From NCBI RefSeq assembly GCF_027594865.1, contig NZ_CP089391.1, positions 2,262,501-2,326,500 of the forward strand: DNA of 64,000 nt, in the 5' to 3' direction. Below are positions 9,167-18,179 of this stretch, in pieces (position 1 is the first letter of the stretch; the number at the start of each line of letters is the position of its first letter). The position numbers and the translations under genes were made by a program. A model generated the notes under the pieces. It had not been told where the DNA came from. It searched no databases and was given only the letters and a program-made list of their open reading frames with translations. Source of the stretch: Bradyrhizobium xenonodulans. Lineage in GTDB: Bacteria; Pseudomonadota; Alphaproteobacteria; Rhizobiales; Xanthobacteraceae.

Positions 9167-10972
9167 TCAGCGTCCTGCGGCGTAGCCCTGCATGCCGCGC
9201 GGATTGGCGGCGGCGCGCCGGCGCACACCGACGCGCGAGGCGGCGGTAAGGCGGCCTTCCGACCAGTCGGGGCCGACCTCGACGATGTGCCCGCGCTCGC
9301 GGAGATTCTCGATCGTCGCCTTCGGCACGCGGTTCTCGACCACGAGCACGCCGGGGCGCGCGGTGCGCGGCCAGAACGAGATCGGGAAGTGCTCGGAGTG
9401 CCAGGCCGGCGCGTCGATCGCCTCCTGGAGATTGAGATTGCAATGGACGTGGCGCAGGAAGAATTGCGTGATCCACTGGTCCTGCTGATCGCCGCCGGGC
9501 GAGCCCCAGGCGAGATACGGCTCGCCGTCGCGCAGCGCCATGGTCGGCGACAGCGTCGTGCGTGGGCGCTTGCCCGGCGCGAGCGAGCTCGGTTGGTTCT
9601 CCTCCAAATCGAACATTTGTGCGCGGCTGCCGAGGCAGAAACCCAGTTCGGGAATGACAGGCGAGGATTGCAGCCAGCCTCCCGACGGCGTCGAGGACAC
9701 CATGTTGCCGGCCTTGTCGATGATGTCGAAATGCACGGTGTCGCCGCGCACCTCGCCGAAGCGCCCCACGGTTGGTTCGCCGGCGCCGAGCGCGCCGACG
9801 GCCTCGCGTTGGCCTTCAGCGCGGCGCAGCTTGACCACGCCGCCAAAGCCCTCGACCGCGCCGGGCCGGAGATCGAGCGAAGCTTTCTCGGTCACCAGCT
9901 TACGACGTTCGTCGTTATAGGCGTCCGACAGCAGCGTCGCGATCGGGATCTCGCTGAATTTGGGGTCGCCATAGAATTTTTCGCGATCGGCGAAGGCGAG
10001 TTTGGCGCATTCAATCTGGAGATGGATGAATTCCGGTCCGGTCGGATCGAGCCCGTCGAGCGCAAAGCCCTTCAACAGCGCGAGCTGCTGCAGCGTCACC
10101 GGACCCTGGCTCCAGACGCCGGCCTTGCAGACGGTGTAGCGGCCATAGTCGTAGGTGAGGGGCGCCTCGACCGTCGGCTGCCAGCGCGCCATGTCGTCGG
10201 CGGAGAGCACGCCGCGATGTGGCGAACCGCTGACGTCCATCACTTCCTGGGTCCGGCAGAACTTGTCGATGGCTTCGGCGACGAAACCCTGCGACCAGGA
10301 CTTTCGCGCGCGCTCGATCTCGGCGTCGCGGCCACCGCCACCGCTCTCGGCCTCGTTCAAGATCCGGGTGTAAGTTGCCGCCAGCGTCTTGTTGGTGAAG
10401 AGCGTGCCTGGCCGCGGCACTTCACCATTGGGCAGGTAAACCGCGGCAGATGTCGGCCAGTGCTTGCGGAACAATTGCTCGACGGTCTGGATCGTGGCGC
10501 AGGCGCGCTCGACCAGCGGGTAGCCGTCGCGCGCATAGGAGATCGCGGGCTCCAGCACGTCGCGCACGCGCATCGTGCCGTAGTCGCGTAGCAGCATCAT
10601 CCAGGATTCGAAGGTGCCGGGAACGCAGGCTGCGAGCAGGCCGGTGCCGGGCACCATATCGAGGCCTTCGCTCTTGTAATGGGCGATGGTGGCGCGCGCC
10701 GGCGCCGGGCCCTGGCCGCAGATCACCTCGGTGCGGTCGCGCTTCACGTCATGGACGATGACGGGAACGTCGCCGCCGGGGCCGTTCAGATGCGGCTCGA
10801 CCACCTGGAGCGTGAACGCAGTGGCGACGCCGGCGTCGAAGGCGTTGCCGCCCTTCTCCAGGATGGCCATGCCGACGGCGGTCGCGATCCAGTGCGTGGT
10901 GGCGACGACGCCGAACGTGCCCTCGATCTCGGGGCGCGTCGTGAACGGGTCGGGATTGACGTTGCTGGCCAT
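9167..10972 (-). CDS. Gamma-glutamyltransferase-like Ntn hydrolase
   Basis: 601 residues without a signal peptide, so probably cytoplasmic, unlike exported GGTs. The autoprocessing site is recognisable: GDTVHFDIIDKAGN places the presumed nucleophile at Thr412, and the oxyanion-region motif GSPGGDQQ is kept near 500. The substrate pocket differs from the E. coli enzyme. The DFREMAP block is replaced by CGQGPAP (the Arg becomes Gln87), the Asn after the nucleophile strand is missing in VSSTPSGGW, and the two Ser before SPT are Thr-Thr. A canonical gamma-glutamyl specificity is therefore doubtful. The gene lies 79 bases after the system 2 ATPases and 9 bases before the DUF1028 gene. Confidence 0.88.
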   Translation of the reverse strand: MASNVNPDPFTTRPEIEGTFGVVATTHWIATAVGMAILEKGGNAFDAGVATAFTLQVVEPHLNGPGGDVPVIVHDVKRDRTEVICGQGPAPARATIAHYKSEGLDMVPGTGLLAACVPGTFESWMMLLRDYGTMRVRDVLEPAISYARDGYPLVERACATIQTVEQLFRKHWPTSAAVYLPNGEVPRPGTLFTNKTLAATYTRILNEAESGGGGRDAEIERARKSWSQGFVAEAIDKFCRTQEVMDVSGSPHRGVLSADDMARWQPTVEAPLTYDYGRYTVCKAGVWSQGPVTLQQLALLKGFALDGLDPTGPEFIHLQIECAKLAFADREKFYGDPKFSEIPIATLLSDAYNDERRKLVTEKASLDLRPGAVEGFGGVVKLRRAEGQREAVGALGAGEPTVGRFGEVRGDTVHFDIIDKAGNMVSSTPSGGWLQSSPVIPELGFCLGSRAQMFDLEENQPSSLAPGKRPRTTLSPTMALRDGEPYLAWGSPGGDQQDQWITQFFLRHVHCNLNLQEAIDAPAWHSEHFPISFWPRTARPGVLVVENRVPKATIENLRERGHIVEVGPDWSEGRLTAASRVGVRRRAAANPRGMQGYAAGR

Positions 10973-11051
10973 GGGCTACCTCATCTGCGGCGCGCAATTG
11001 ATCACAGGGCCACCCCGTCGCCAAATGCGCAGGCTGCATGGCACGCGCGCG

Positions 11052-12041
11052 TCACGCCGGGACCGGCGCGGTGTTGACCGCGTGGCAGGCGACGCCCTCG
11101 ATCAGTTCCGGGGCTTCCTTGCGGCAGAGATCGAATGCCAGCGGGCAGCGTGGATTGAAGGCGCAGCCGGGGGGCGGATTGATCGGGTTCGGGATCTCGC
11201 CCTTCACCGGAATGCGCTGGCGGCCGCTCATGGCGAGATCCGGCACGGCGCCCAGCAGCATCTTGGTGTAAGGCATGCGCGGCCGGGCGAACAGCTCGCG
11301 TCCCTCGGCGATCTCGACGATGCGGCCGAGATACATCACGCCGACCCGGCTCGCCATGTGGCGGACCACGGCGAGGTTGTGGCTGATGAACATGTAGGTC
11401 AGGCCGAACTTGTCCTGGAGGTCGCGCATCAAGTTCAGGATCTGGGCCTGCACGGAGACGTCGAGCGCCGAGGTCGGCTCGTCGCAGACGATGAACTCGG
11501 CATCCGAGGCGAGCGCCCTGGCGATCGCGATGCGCTGGCGCTGGCCGCCGGAGAATTCGTGCGGAAACTTCAGCCGGTCGTCGGGATGCAGGCCGACGAG
11601 GCTGAGCAGCTCGCCGACGCGCCCCTGGATGTCGCGCTCGCCCTGGATCAGGTCGAAGGCACGGATCGGCTCCGAGATGATGGCGTCGACCCGGAAGCGG
11701 GGATTCAGGCTCGCATAGGGATCCTGAAAGATCATCTGGATGCGGCGGCGCAGCTTTCGCCGCGCCTGGGCCTGCCGCGGATCGGTCATCGAGACGCCGT
11801 CGATCAGCACGTCACCGGAGCTCGGCGGCAACAGGCCGACGACCATCCGCGCCACCGTGGTCTTGCCCGAGCCGGATTCACCGACCAGCGCAAAGGTCTC
11901 GCCCTTCCTGATGTCGAAGGTGACGCCGTCGACGGCCTTGAGATATTCGAGATGCCCGCCTTCGAGCACGCGATTGAGCCAGGGTTTCGAGACGTCGAAG
12001 ACGCGGCGCAGATTTGTGGCCTGGACGAAGGGCGCGCTCAT
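11052..12041 (-). CDS. Peptide ABC transporter ATP-binding protein, DppF type (system 2)
   Basis: 329 residues. Walker A GESGSGKTT near 53-61, Q-loop [15 protein letters not shown], signature [15 protein letters not shown], Walker B FIVCDEPTSALDV, H-loop SHNLAVV and the C-terminal Cys motif CAFNPRCPLAFDLC are visible. It overlaps the preceding DppD-type gene by ATGA. It is the last transporter gene of system 2; the GGT-like gene follows after 79 bases without an obvious terminator, so read-through into the hydrolase genes is plausible. It resembles the system 1 DppF protein but is clearly not a recent duplicate. Confidence 0.95.
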   Translation of the reverse strand: MSAPFVQATNLRRVFDVSKPWLNRVLEGGHLEYLKAVDGVTFDIRKGETFALVGESGSGKTTVARMVVGLLPPSSGDVLIDGVSMTDPRQAQARRKLRRRIQMIFQDPYASLNPRFRVDAIISEPIRAFDLIQGERDIQGRVGELLSLVGLHPDDRLKFPHEFSGGQRQRIAIARALASDAEFIVCDEPTSALDVSVQAQILNLMRDLQDKFGLTYMFISHNLAVVRHMASRVGVMYLGRIVEIAEGRELFARPRMPYTKMLLGAVPDLAMSGRQRIPVKGEIPNPINPPPGCAFNPRCPLAFDLCRKEAPELIEGVACHAVNTAPVPA

Positions 12042-13024
12042 GCCGCGCTCTCCGCCGGCACGTTGTCATAGAGGTGGCAGGCGACCGATTGCGCGCCGCG
12101 CGGCAACGGCTCCGGCCGCTCCACCCGGCAGCGATCGAAGGCGAAGGCGCAGCGCGGGTTGAACGAGCAGCCGGGTGGGATCGCCGACAGCCGCGGCATC
12201 GAGCCGGGGATCTGCACCAGGCGCTTGTCGTCGCCGGCAAGCGTGGGGATCGCGCCCATCAGGCCCTTGGCGTAGGGGTGCAGCGGATTCCTCACGACGT
12301 CCTGCACCGGGCCGATCTCGGCGATGCGGCCGGCATACATCACTGCGACGCGGTCGGAGGCTTCCGCGATCACGCCCATGTCGTGCGTCACCAGCATCAC
12401 GGCGGTGCCGTGGTCCCGGCCGAGCCGCTTGATCAGCGAGATGATCTGCGCCTGCACGGAGACGTCGAGCGCCGTGGTCGGCTCGTCCGCGATGATCAGC
12501 TCCGGCTCGGCGCAGATCGCCAGTGCAATCACCACGCGCTGGCGCATGCCACCGGAGAATTCATGGGGATAGCCGTCGATGCGTTTCTCCGGCGCCGGGA
12601 TGCCGACTTCGGCGAGCAGGTCGATGGCGCGGCGGCGCGCGGCCGTCTCGGACAGATTGAGATGGGTCCGGATCGTCTCCACGATCTGGTCGCCGACCTT
12701 GTACAGCGGATTGAGCGAGGTGAGGGGATCCTGGAAGATCATGCCGATCCGCTTGCCGCGGACGCGGCGCATCTCTTCCGGCGGCAGATTGTCGACGCGC
12801 AGGCCCGCGAGATGAATCTCGCCGCCGGCGATGCGGCCGGGCGGATCGATCAGGCCGATCACCGCGAGCCCCGTGACGGACTTGCCGGCGCCGGATTCGC
12901 CGACCACGCCCAGCACCTCCCCCTTGGCGATGTCGAAGGAGACGCCGTCGATCGCGCGCAGCGTGCCACGGCGGGCGGCGAACTCGACCTGAAGATTGCG
13001 CACGGAGAGAACGGGTTCGGTCAT
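12038..13024 (-). CDS. Peptide ABC transporter ATP-binding protein, DppD type (system 2)
   Basis: 328 residues from the ATG at 13024 (MTEPVLSVRNLQVEF). A longer form starting at 13063 would overlap the permease gene by 26 bases and adds a non-family N-terminus, so the shorter one is preferred; it leaves a 13-base gap. Walker A GESGAGKS, Q-loop FQDPLTSLNPLYKVG, signature [15 protein letters not shown], Walker [15 protein letters not shown]-loop THDMGVI and C-terminal CSFNPRCAFAFDRC are present. It would work as a heterodimer with the protein encoded just downstream. Confidence 0.94.
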   Translation of the reverse strand: MTEPVLSVRNLQVEFAARRGTLRAIDGVSFDIAKGEVLGVVGESGAGKSVTGLAVIGLIDPPGRIAGGEIHLAGLRVDNLPPEEMRRVRGKRIGMIFQDPLTSLNPLYKVGDQIVETIRTHLNLSETAARRRAIDLLAEVGIPAPEKRIDGYPHEFSGGMRQRVVIALAICAEPELIIADEPTTALDVSVQAQIISLIKRLGRDHGTAVMLVTHDMGVIAEASDRVAVMYAGRIAEIGPVQDVVRNPLHPYAKGLMGAIPTLAGDDKRLVQIPGSMPRLSAIPPGCSFNPRCAFAFDRCRVERPEPLPRGAQSVACHLYDNVPAESAA

Positions 13025-13037
13025 GGGCGGCGCTTGC

Positions 13038-14006
13038 TCATCGAAGTTTTGGATTGAGCGCATCGCGCAGCCAGTCGCCGAGCAGGTTGATCGACAGGAT
13101 CAGTGCGGCGAGCGCAAGCCCGGGGAAGGCGACGATCCACCATTCGCCCGCGAACAGATAATTGTTGCCGATGCGGATCAGCGTGCCGAGCGACGGCATA
13201 GTGTCGGGCAGGCCGACGCCGAGGAAGGACAGCGTCGCTTCCGTGATGATCGCCAGCGCGAGGTTGATGGTGGCGATGACCAGGATCGGGCCCATCGTGT
13301 TCGGCAGCACGTGGCGGAACATGATCTTCGGTGCGGGCAGGCCGATCAGCTGCGCGGCGGCCACGTAGTCCTTGTTCTTCTCGACCATCACGGAGCTGCG
13401 CACCGTGCGGGCATACCCGACCCAGAAGCTCAGGCCGATCGAGACCACGAGCACCACCAGCATGCTGGTGGCGTCCAGCCGGTTGCCGAGGATCGATTTC
13501 GCGATGCCGTTGACCAGCAGTGCGATCAGGATGGCTGGGAAGGTGAGCTGCACATCGGCGACCCGCATGATCACGCCATCGACCGCGCCGCCGAAATAGC
13601 CGGCGATGAGGCCAAGTGCGATGCCGAGCGCGCCGGCGAAGATCACGCCGGCAACGCCGACGGCGAGCGAGATGCGCAAGCCGTAGAGGATGGCGGAGAA
13701 CACGTCGCGGCCCTGCTCGTCGGTGCCGAGCAGGAACGGGCTCTGGCCGTCGGCGGTCCAGATCGGCGAGATCCGCGAGTTCAGCAACTGGAGCTGCGCC
13801 GGATCGAACGGGTTCTGGACCGCGAGCCAGGATGCAAAGATCGCGAGCAGGAAGAACAGCACGGTGATGGCCGCCGCCACCATGGTCAGCTTGGAGCGGC
13901 GGAACGAATAGAAGACGTCGCTATCGAGCGCACGACTGAGCCAGCTGCGGGCATGCGCCGACGGCGCGCTCTGCTTGCCGGAATTGGAGACGACTGCGTC
14001 GGACAT
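13038..14006 (-). CDS. Peptide ABC transporter permease, DppC type (system 2)
   Basis: 322 residues. The cytoplasmic N-terminus (~45 residues) leads into a membrane helix (AAAITVLFFLLAIFASWL), the periplasmic signature SPFLLGTDEQGRDVFSAILYGLRISLAVG, further membrane spans and an EAA loop (QLIGLPAPKIMFRHVLPNTMGPILV). The C-terminus ends SINLLGDWLRDALNPKLR, as in the family. It starts 10 bases after the DppB-type gene and is followed by the two ATPase genes. Gene order in system 2 is binding protein, B, C, D, F; system 1 has D, F, binding protein, B, C. Confidence 0.95.
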   Translation of the reverse strand: MSDAVVSNSGKQSAPSAHARSWLSRALDSDVFYSFRRSKLTMVAAAITVLFFLLAIFASWLAVQNPFDPAQLQLLNSRISPIWTADGQSPFLLGTDEQGRDVFSAILYGLRISLAVGVAGVIFAGALGIALGLIAGYFGGAVDGVIMRVADVQLTFPAILIALLVNGIAKSILGNRLDATSMLVVLVVSIGLSFWVGYARTVRSSVMVEKNKDYVAAAQLIGLPAPKIMFRHVLPNTMGPILVIATINLALAIITEATLSFLGVGLPDTMPSLGTLIRIGNNYLFAGEWWIVAFPGLALAALILSINLLGDWLRDALNPKLR

Positions 14007-14016
14007 GCAGGCTGCC

Positions 14017-15006
14017 TTAAGTGGCGCGGCCGACAGTCGCGCGCAGGCGCGGATCGACCACGGTGTAGAGGATGTCGACCACCAGATTGATGGTCACGAA
14101 GATCAGCGAGACCATCAGCAGGTAGGCGGCCATGATCGGGATATCGACGTTTTGCACGGCTTGCACGAACAGAATCCCCATGCCCGGCCACTGGAACACG
14201 GTTTCGGTGATGATCGAAAATGCAATAACCGAGCCAAACTGTAGTCCGGCCACCGTGATGACGGGGATGAGTGTGTTCTTCAGCGCGTGGCCGAAATGGA
14301 TCGCACGGGTGGTCAGCCCCCGGGCGCGGGCGAAGCGGATATAGTCGGTGCGCATCACTTCCAGCATCTCGGCGCGGACCAGCCGCATGATCAGGGTCAT
14401 CTGGAACAGGCCGAGCGTGATCGAGGGCATGATCAAGGCTTTCAGCCCCGATAGCGTAAGAAGGCCTGTCGTCCACCAGCCGAGCTTGACCACCTCGCCC
14501 CGGCCGAACGAAGGCAGCCAGCCCAAAGTCACCGCGAACAAATAGATCAGGAGGATGCCGATCAGGAAAGTCGGCAGCGAGATGCCGATCAGCGAGACCG
14601 CCTGGAATAATTTGGCGAGCAGGGTGTCGCGCCTGAGCGCCGAATAGACGCCCATCAGGATGCCGAGGACCATTGCAAACACGGTCGCGGAGATCGCGAG
14701 TTCGAGCGTCGCGGGCATCCGCTCCATCAACAGTGCCGAGACCGGTTGGCGGAACTGATAGGACACGCCAAACTTGAATTGCGCGGCATTGCCGAAATAG
14801 CGCACGAACTGCACCGGGACGGGATCGTCGAGGCCGAGCGATTTTCGCACGGCTTCGCGTTCGGCTGCGGGCGTGTCAATCGAGACGATCTGGTTGACGG
14901 GGTCGCCAGCGAAACGGAACATCGAGAACGCGATGATGCCGACGGCGAACATGACGCCGATAGCCTGAAGGGCGCGGCGAAGAGTGAAAGCGAGCATGCC
15001 TTCCAC
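14017..15006 (-). CDS. Peptide ABC transporter permease, DppB type (system 2)
   Basis: 329 residues from a GTG at 15006 (AAGGA sits just upstream of it); an ATG at 14997 (MLAFTLRRALQAIGV) is the alternative start, but its GGAAGG lies almost against the ATG. The family N-terminal helix is followed by the periplasmic stretch FRFAGDPVNQIVSIDTPAAEREAVRKSLGLDDPVPVQ, several membrane helices and an EAA loop (ARGLTTRAIHFGHALKNTLIPVITV). It pairs with the DppC-type permease encoded 10 bases downstream. It follows the system 2 binding-protein gene after ~95 bases. Confidence 0.93.
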   Translation of the reverse strand: MEGMLAFTLRRALQAIGVMFAVGIIAFSMFRFAGDPVNQIVSIDTPAAEREAVRKSLGLDDPVPVQFVRYFGNAAQFKFGVSYQFRQPVSALLMERMPATLELAISATVFAMVLGILMGVYSALRRDTLLAKLFQAVSLIGISLPTFLIGILLIYLFAVTLGWLPSFGRGEVVKLGWWTTGLLTLSGLKALIMPSITLGLFQMTLIMRLVRAEMLEVMRTDYIRFARARGLTTRAIHFGHALKNTLIPVITVAGLQFGSVIAFSIITETVFQWPGMGILFVQAVQNVDIPIMAAYLLMVSLIFVTINLVVDILYTVVDPRLRATVGRAT

Positions 15007-15101
15007 TATCCTTGGGTGTGCGTCTGGTCGACGTCGTTGTCAGCCGGAAAAGGAAAGGTCCCGGAAGCCTGACGCTGCCGGGACCTCGTGTTGAACAGGC
15101 G

Positions 15102-16697
15102 CTATTCCTTCTTGGTCGCCCAGTGGAACATGACCAGATTGTCGGCGCGCTGCGGAAGGTTCACCTTCTTCGATACGCCCCAGGCCAGCGCCTGCTGATG
15201 CAACGGGATGTAGGCCCAGTCTTTCATGCTGATCTCGTAGGCCTGCTTGATCATCTGATTGCGCTTGTTGGTGTCGGTTTCGACCAGCACCTTGTCGGTG
15301 AGAGCGTCGAACTCCTTGTTGCAATAGCCGCCGAGGTTGGCTTCGCCACGGGAGGATTTCGCATTGTCGCGGCAGCCCATGATGTCATTCATCACGTTGT
15401 GGGAATCCATCGTGCTCGGCGTCCAGCCCAGCATGAAGAACGAGGTCTGGTAGCCACCCTGCTTCAGCACCTTGGCGAAGTACTGCGCCTTGGGCTGCGC
15501 CAGCAGATTGATCTTGACGCCGATGCGGGCCAGCATGCCGACCACGGCCTGGCAGATCGCGGCGTCATTGACGTAGCGATCGTTCGGGCAGTCCATGGTT
15601 ACCTCGAAGCCGTCGGGATAGCCGGCTTCGGTCAGGAGCTTCTTGGCGCCGTCAGGATCGAATTTGGGCCGTGTAAACTCCTTGGACAGTGCGAACAGCT
15701 CGGGAGCGATCATCAGTGCCGACGGCGTCGACAGACCGCGCATGACGCGCGTCTTGATCAACTCGATATCGATCGCCTTGTAGAAGGCCTCGCGGACCTT
15801 GACGTCCTTGAAAGGATTCTTGCCCTTGATGTTGGAGTAGAGCAGCTCGTCGCGAACCGTGTCGAAGCCAATGAAGATGGTGCGCAGCTCCGGCGCCTTC
15901 AGCACCTGGGCATTCGGGCTCGAATCGACGCGTGAGATGTCCTGGATCGGCACCGGCTCGATGACGTCGACCTCGCCCGAGAGCAGCGCGGCGACACGGG
16001 TCGCATCGGACGCGATCGGGGTGAAGACGATTTCCTTCAAATTGCCTTCCATCTTGCCCCAGTAATTGGGATTGGCCTTGAACACCGTCTTCACGCCGGG
16101 TTGATGGCTCTCGATGATGAAGGGACCGGTACCGTTCTCGTGCAGCGAGGCGTAGCTCGGCGATGTCGCGGACACCGGCGTCGGCTCGACGGCCTTGTTC
16201 TCCTCCGCCCATTTCTTGTCCATGATGTACCAGACGTCCCACGCCGAATGCAGGATCGGGTTGGGCGAGGGCAGGACGAAATCGACCGTGTAGTCGTCGA
16301 CCTTGACGACCTTGACGTCCGGCGCGAGACGGGTCTGCATGTTGGAGTTTTTGTTGCGGACACGGTCGGCGGAAAACACGACGTCGTCGGCGGTGAAGGG
16401 ATCGCCGTTGTGGAATTTCACGCCTTTGCGCAAATGGAAGCGCCAGCGGGTCGGCTCAGGCGTCTCCCAGCTCTCCGCCAGCGCCGGAATGATCTTGAGG
16501 TCCTTGTCGCGCGCGGTGAGGCCTTGATAGACGTGGCCGAGATGGGCGTGGGTGGTGGACTCGTTCAGCGAGTAGGGATCGAGCGACTTCAGATCACCCT
16601 GGTTGGCATAGCGCAGCGTCTGGCTCGACGCGGGCGAAACTGTAACCGCAAGCATACCGGCGAGCGTCGCCGCAAACAGACTTCGACCGACTGACAT
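15102..16697 (-). CDS. Peptide ABC transporter substrate-binding protein, SBP_bac_5 family (system 2)
   Basis: 531 residues from the ATG at 16697, chosen because GGAGAGG precedes it and a Sec signal peptide follows (MSVGRSLFAATLAGMLAVTVSPASSQ). The open frame upstream encodes no recognisable sequence. The mature protein shows SBP_bac_5 features: LRYANQGDLKSLDPYSLNESTTHAHLGHVYQGL, RWRFHLRKGVKFHNGDPFTADDVVFSADRV, and VREAFYKAIDIELIKTRVMRGLSTPSALMI. It is the first gene of the 12-gene minus-strand array, so a promoter should lie in 16698-17076. Ligand unknown. Confidence 0.95.
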   Translation of the reverse strand: MSVGRSLFAATLAGMLAVTVSPASSQTLRYANQGDLKSLDPYSLNESTTHAHLGHVYQGLTARDKDLKIIPALAESWETPEPTRWRFHLRKGVKFHNGDPFTADDVVFSADRVRNKNSNMQTRLAPDVKVVKVDDYTVDFVLPSPNPILHSAWDVWYIMDKKWAEENKAVEPTPVSATSPSYASLHENGTGPFIIESHQPGVKTVFKANPNYWGKMEGNLKEIVFTPIASDATRVAALLSGEVDVIEPVPIQDISRVDSSPNAQVLKAPELRTIFIGFDTVRDELLYSNIKGKNPFKDVKVREAFYKAIDIELIKTRVMRGLSTPSALMIAPELFALSKEFTRPKFDPDGAKKLLTEAGYPDGFEVTMDCPNDRYVNDAAICQAVVGMLARIGVKINLLAQPKAQYFAKVLKQGGYQTSFFMLGWTPSTMDSHNVMNDIMGCRDNAKSSRGEANLGGYCNKEFDALTDKVLVETDTNKRNQMIKQAYEISMKDWAYIPLHQQALAWGVSKKVNLPQRADNLVMFHWATKKE

Positions 16698-17076
16698 TCT
16701 TGACCCTCTCCACTCTGCCGCGCCGTGATTTTTGATTGTTCGGCGGGCGATCCAATCCATGTTGCCCAGAGTTCTCGACCCGTGCAAGCGCCATTCCAGC
16801 AAGGAACGCGCCAAGTTGCGCCGCTATGCAGCAATGCTGACCGGCAATCTTGGGGGCAGGGGTTCGCGGGCGATATTCGACTTTCGATCGGTGAAGTCCC
16901 CGGCCGCAGGGTGCCCCGCCGGGCGCCCGGGACGCGGGCTCACGGCGGGCGTGATTTCATTGACCATATCCGCCGATCGCGGAAGCAAGGCCGGCCACCC
17001 GCCTCAGGTCGCTTGCGTTGCACACCATCTCGCGGCGATACTGCGACAGGCCGCTCGAATCTCATCCGGAGGGGAC
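16698..17076. other. Intergenic region between divergent genes (379 bases)
   Basis: It separates the system 2 binding-protein gene (minus) from the small DUF6489-like gene (plus) and should carry promoters for both directions. I see no convincing -35/-10 pair, palindrome or small gene. Open frames crossing it lack ribosome-binding sites and family resemblance. GAGGGG just before 17077 is the ribosome-binding site of the next gene. A half-site resembling the ACCGGCA arm found at 26402 and 30790 occurs near 16839-16847, but its partner arm is missing. Confidence 0.6.
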
Positions 17077-17334
17077 ATGAAAGTTAATATCGAAATCGAC
17101 TGCACCCCCCTCGAGGCCCGCCAGTTCTTCGGTCTGCCGGACGTGATGCCGATGCAGACCGCTGTCATGGACAAGCTGCAGCAGCAGATGATGTCCAACA
17201 TCGACAAGGTCTCGCCGGAATCGCTGATCCAGAGCTGGTTCACCTTCGATCCGAAGATCGCCGAGCGGTTTCAGGACATGTTCGTCACCATGGCCGGCCT
17301 CGGCGGCTCTCGCAGCAGCGACAAGAAAAAGTAA
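17077..17334 (+). CDS. Small conserved protein, DUF6489-like
   Basis: 85 residues, starting at the ATG preceded by GGAGGGG. The sequence MKVNIEIDCTPLEARQFFGLPDV matches what I recall of the small DUF6489 family; it continues with an amphipathic helix rich in Gln/Met (VMDKLQQQMMSNIDKVSPE), the segment LIQSWFTFDPKIAERFQDMF and a basic tail SRSSDKKK. Its size and amphipathic character would fit a granule- or membrane-associated factor, but the function is unknown. Its stop overlaps the ATG of the alpha/beta hydrolase as TAATG, so the pair is translationally coupled and likely works together with the WS/DGAT gene that follows. Confidence 0.75.
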   Translation: MKVNIEIDCTPLEARQFFGLPDVMPMQTAVMDKLQQQMMSNIDKVSPESLIQSWFTFDPKIAERFQDMFVTMAGLGGSRSSDKKK

Positions 17335-18134
17335 TGTCGCCCGGGCCGGACGGGCGGCAGGCGCCGGACCGGCTTCGTCCGCCGAGCCTCGGCCTGTTGC
17401 TTGCCGAAGCTCGGGGCCTGTTCGAGTTCAATGCGAGTCTGCTGCTGTCGCCGCTGCTGATGCGTGCGCCCAGGGGCGACGGCCATCCGGTGCTGACGCT
17501 GCCGGGCTTTCTCGCCAGCGATCTCTCGATGGCGCCGATGCGGCGCTATCTCAGCGAGCTTGGCTACGAGGCACATGCCTGGCGGATGGGCCGCAATCTC
17601 GGCGGTCTCGGGCGGATGCGGGAGGCCCTGCGCGCGCGCCTTGCCGAAATCCATGCCGCCACAGGGCGCAAGGTCAGCCTCGTCGGCTGGAGTCTCGGCG
17701 GCGTCTATGCCCGCGATCTTGCGCTCCAGGCGCCCGAGATGGTCCGCTACGTCGTCACGCTCGGCAGCCCGTTTGCCAACGACGTGCGGGCGACCAACGC
17801 CACAAGGCTCTACGAGGCGCTGTCCGGCGAGCGCGTCGAGGATTTTGCCGAACTGCGCGAGGCGATCGCCGGCGATCTTCCCGTGCCGGCGACGTCGATC
17901 TATTCACGCGCCGACGGTGTCGTTAACTGGCGAACCTGTTTGTTGCGTCCCTCGGACCGGGCCGAGAATATCGAGGTGCACATGGCCAGCCATATCGGGC
18001 TCGGCGTGAACCCCGCGGCGCTGTGGGCCGTGGCGGATCGCCTGGCGCAACCGGAGGGGGAATTCTGGCCATTTGACCGGGCCGGGCCGTTTGCCATTGC
18101 ATATGCCCCGCCGGAACAGGCAGTATCGGCCTGA
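17334..18134 (+). CDS. Alpha/beta hydrolase, paralogue of 30839-31609
   Basis: 266 residues. The nucleophile elbow is GWSLGG (HAATGRKVSLVGWSLGGVYARDLA, Ser near 122), preceded by RGDGHPVLTLPGFLASD, which would hold the oxyanion hole. The pattern TLGSPFANDVRATNATRLYEALSG and the final segment (HIGLGVNPAALWAVADRLAQPEGEFWPFDR) are shared nearly block for block with the hydrolase at 30839-31609. It is coupled to the small gene upstream by TAATG, and the WS/DGAT acyltransferase gene starts 45 bases downstream. A lipase/esterase acting on acyl esters is likely from this setting. No signal peptide. Confidence 0.85.
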   Translation: MSPGPDGRQAPDRLRPPSLGLLLAEARGLFEFNASLLLSPLLMRAPRGDGHPVLTLPGFLASDLSMAPMRRYLSELGYEAHAWRMGRNLGGLGRMREALRARLAEIHAATGRKVSLVGWSLGGVYARDLALQAPEMVRYVVTLGSPFANDVRATNATRLYEALSGERVEDFAELREAIAGDLPVPATSIYSRADGVVNWRTCLLRPSDRAENIEVHMASHIGLGVNPAALWAVADRLAQPEGEFWPFDRAGPFAIAYAPPEQAVSA

Positions 18135-18179
18135 CGAGAAGCGCCGCAAAGGCGCCCGTCGAAACTAGCGGAGGGAACC

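Noticed and set aside
8519-10591. 690-codon plus-strand frame over the DUF1028 and GGT-like genes
   Set aside because: It is antisense to two proteins with clear family motifs; composition (Arg, Ala, Asp, His-rich) is typical of GC-driven shadow frames.
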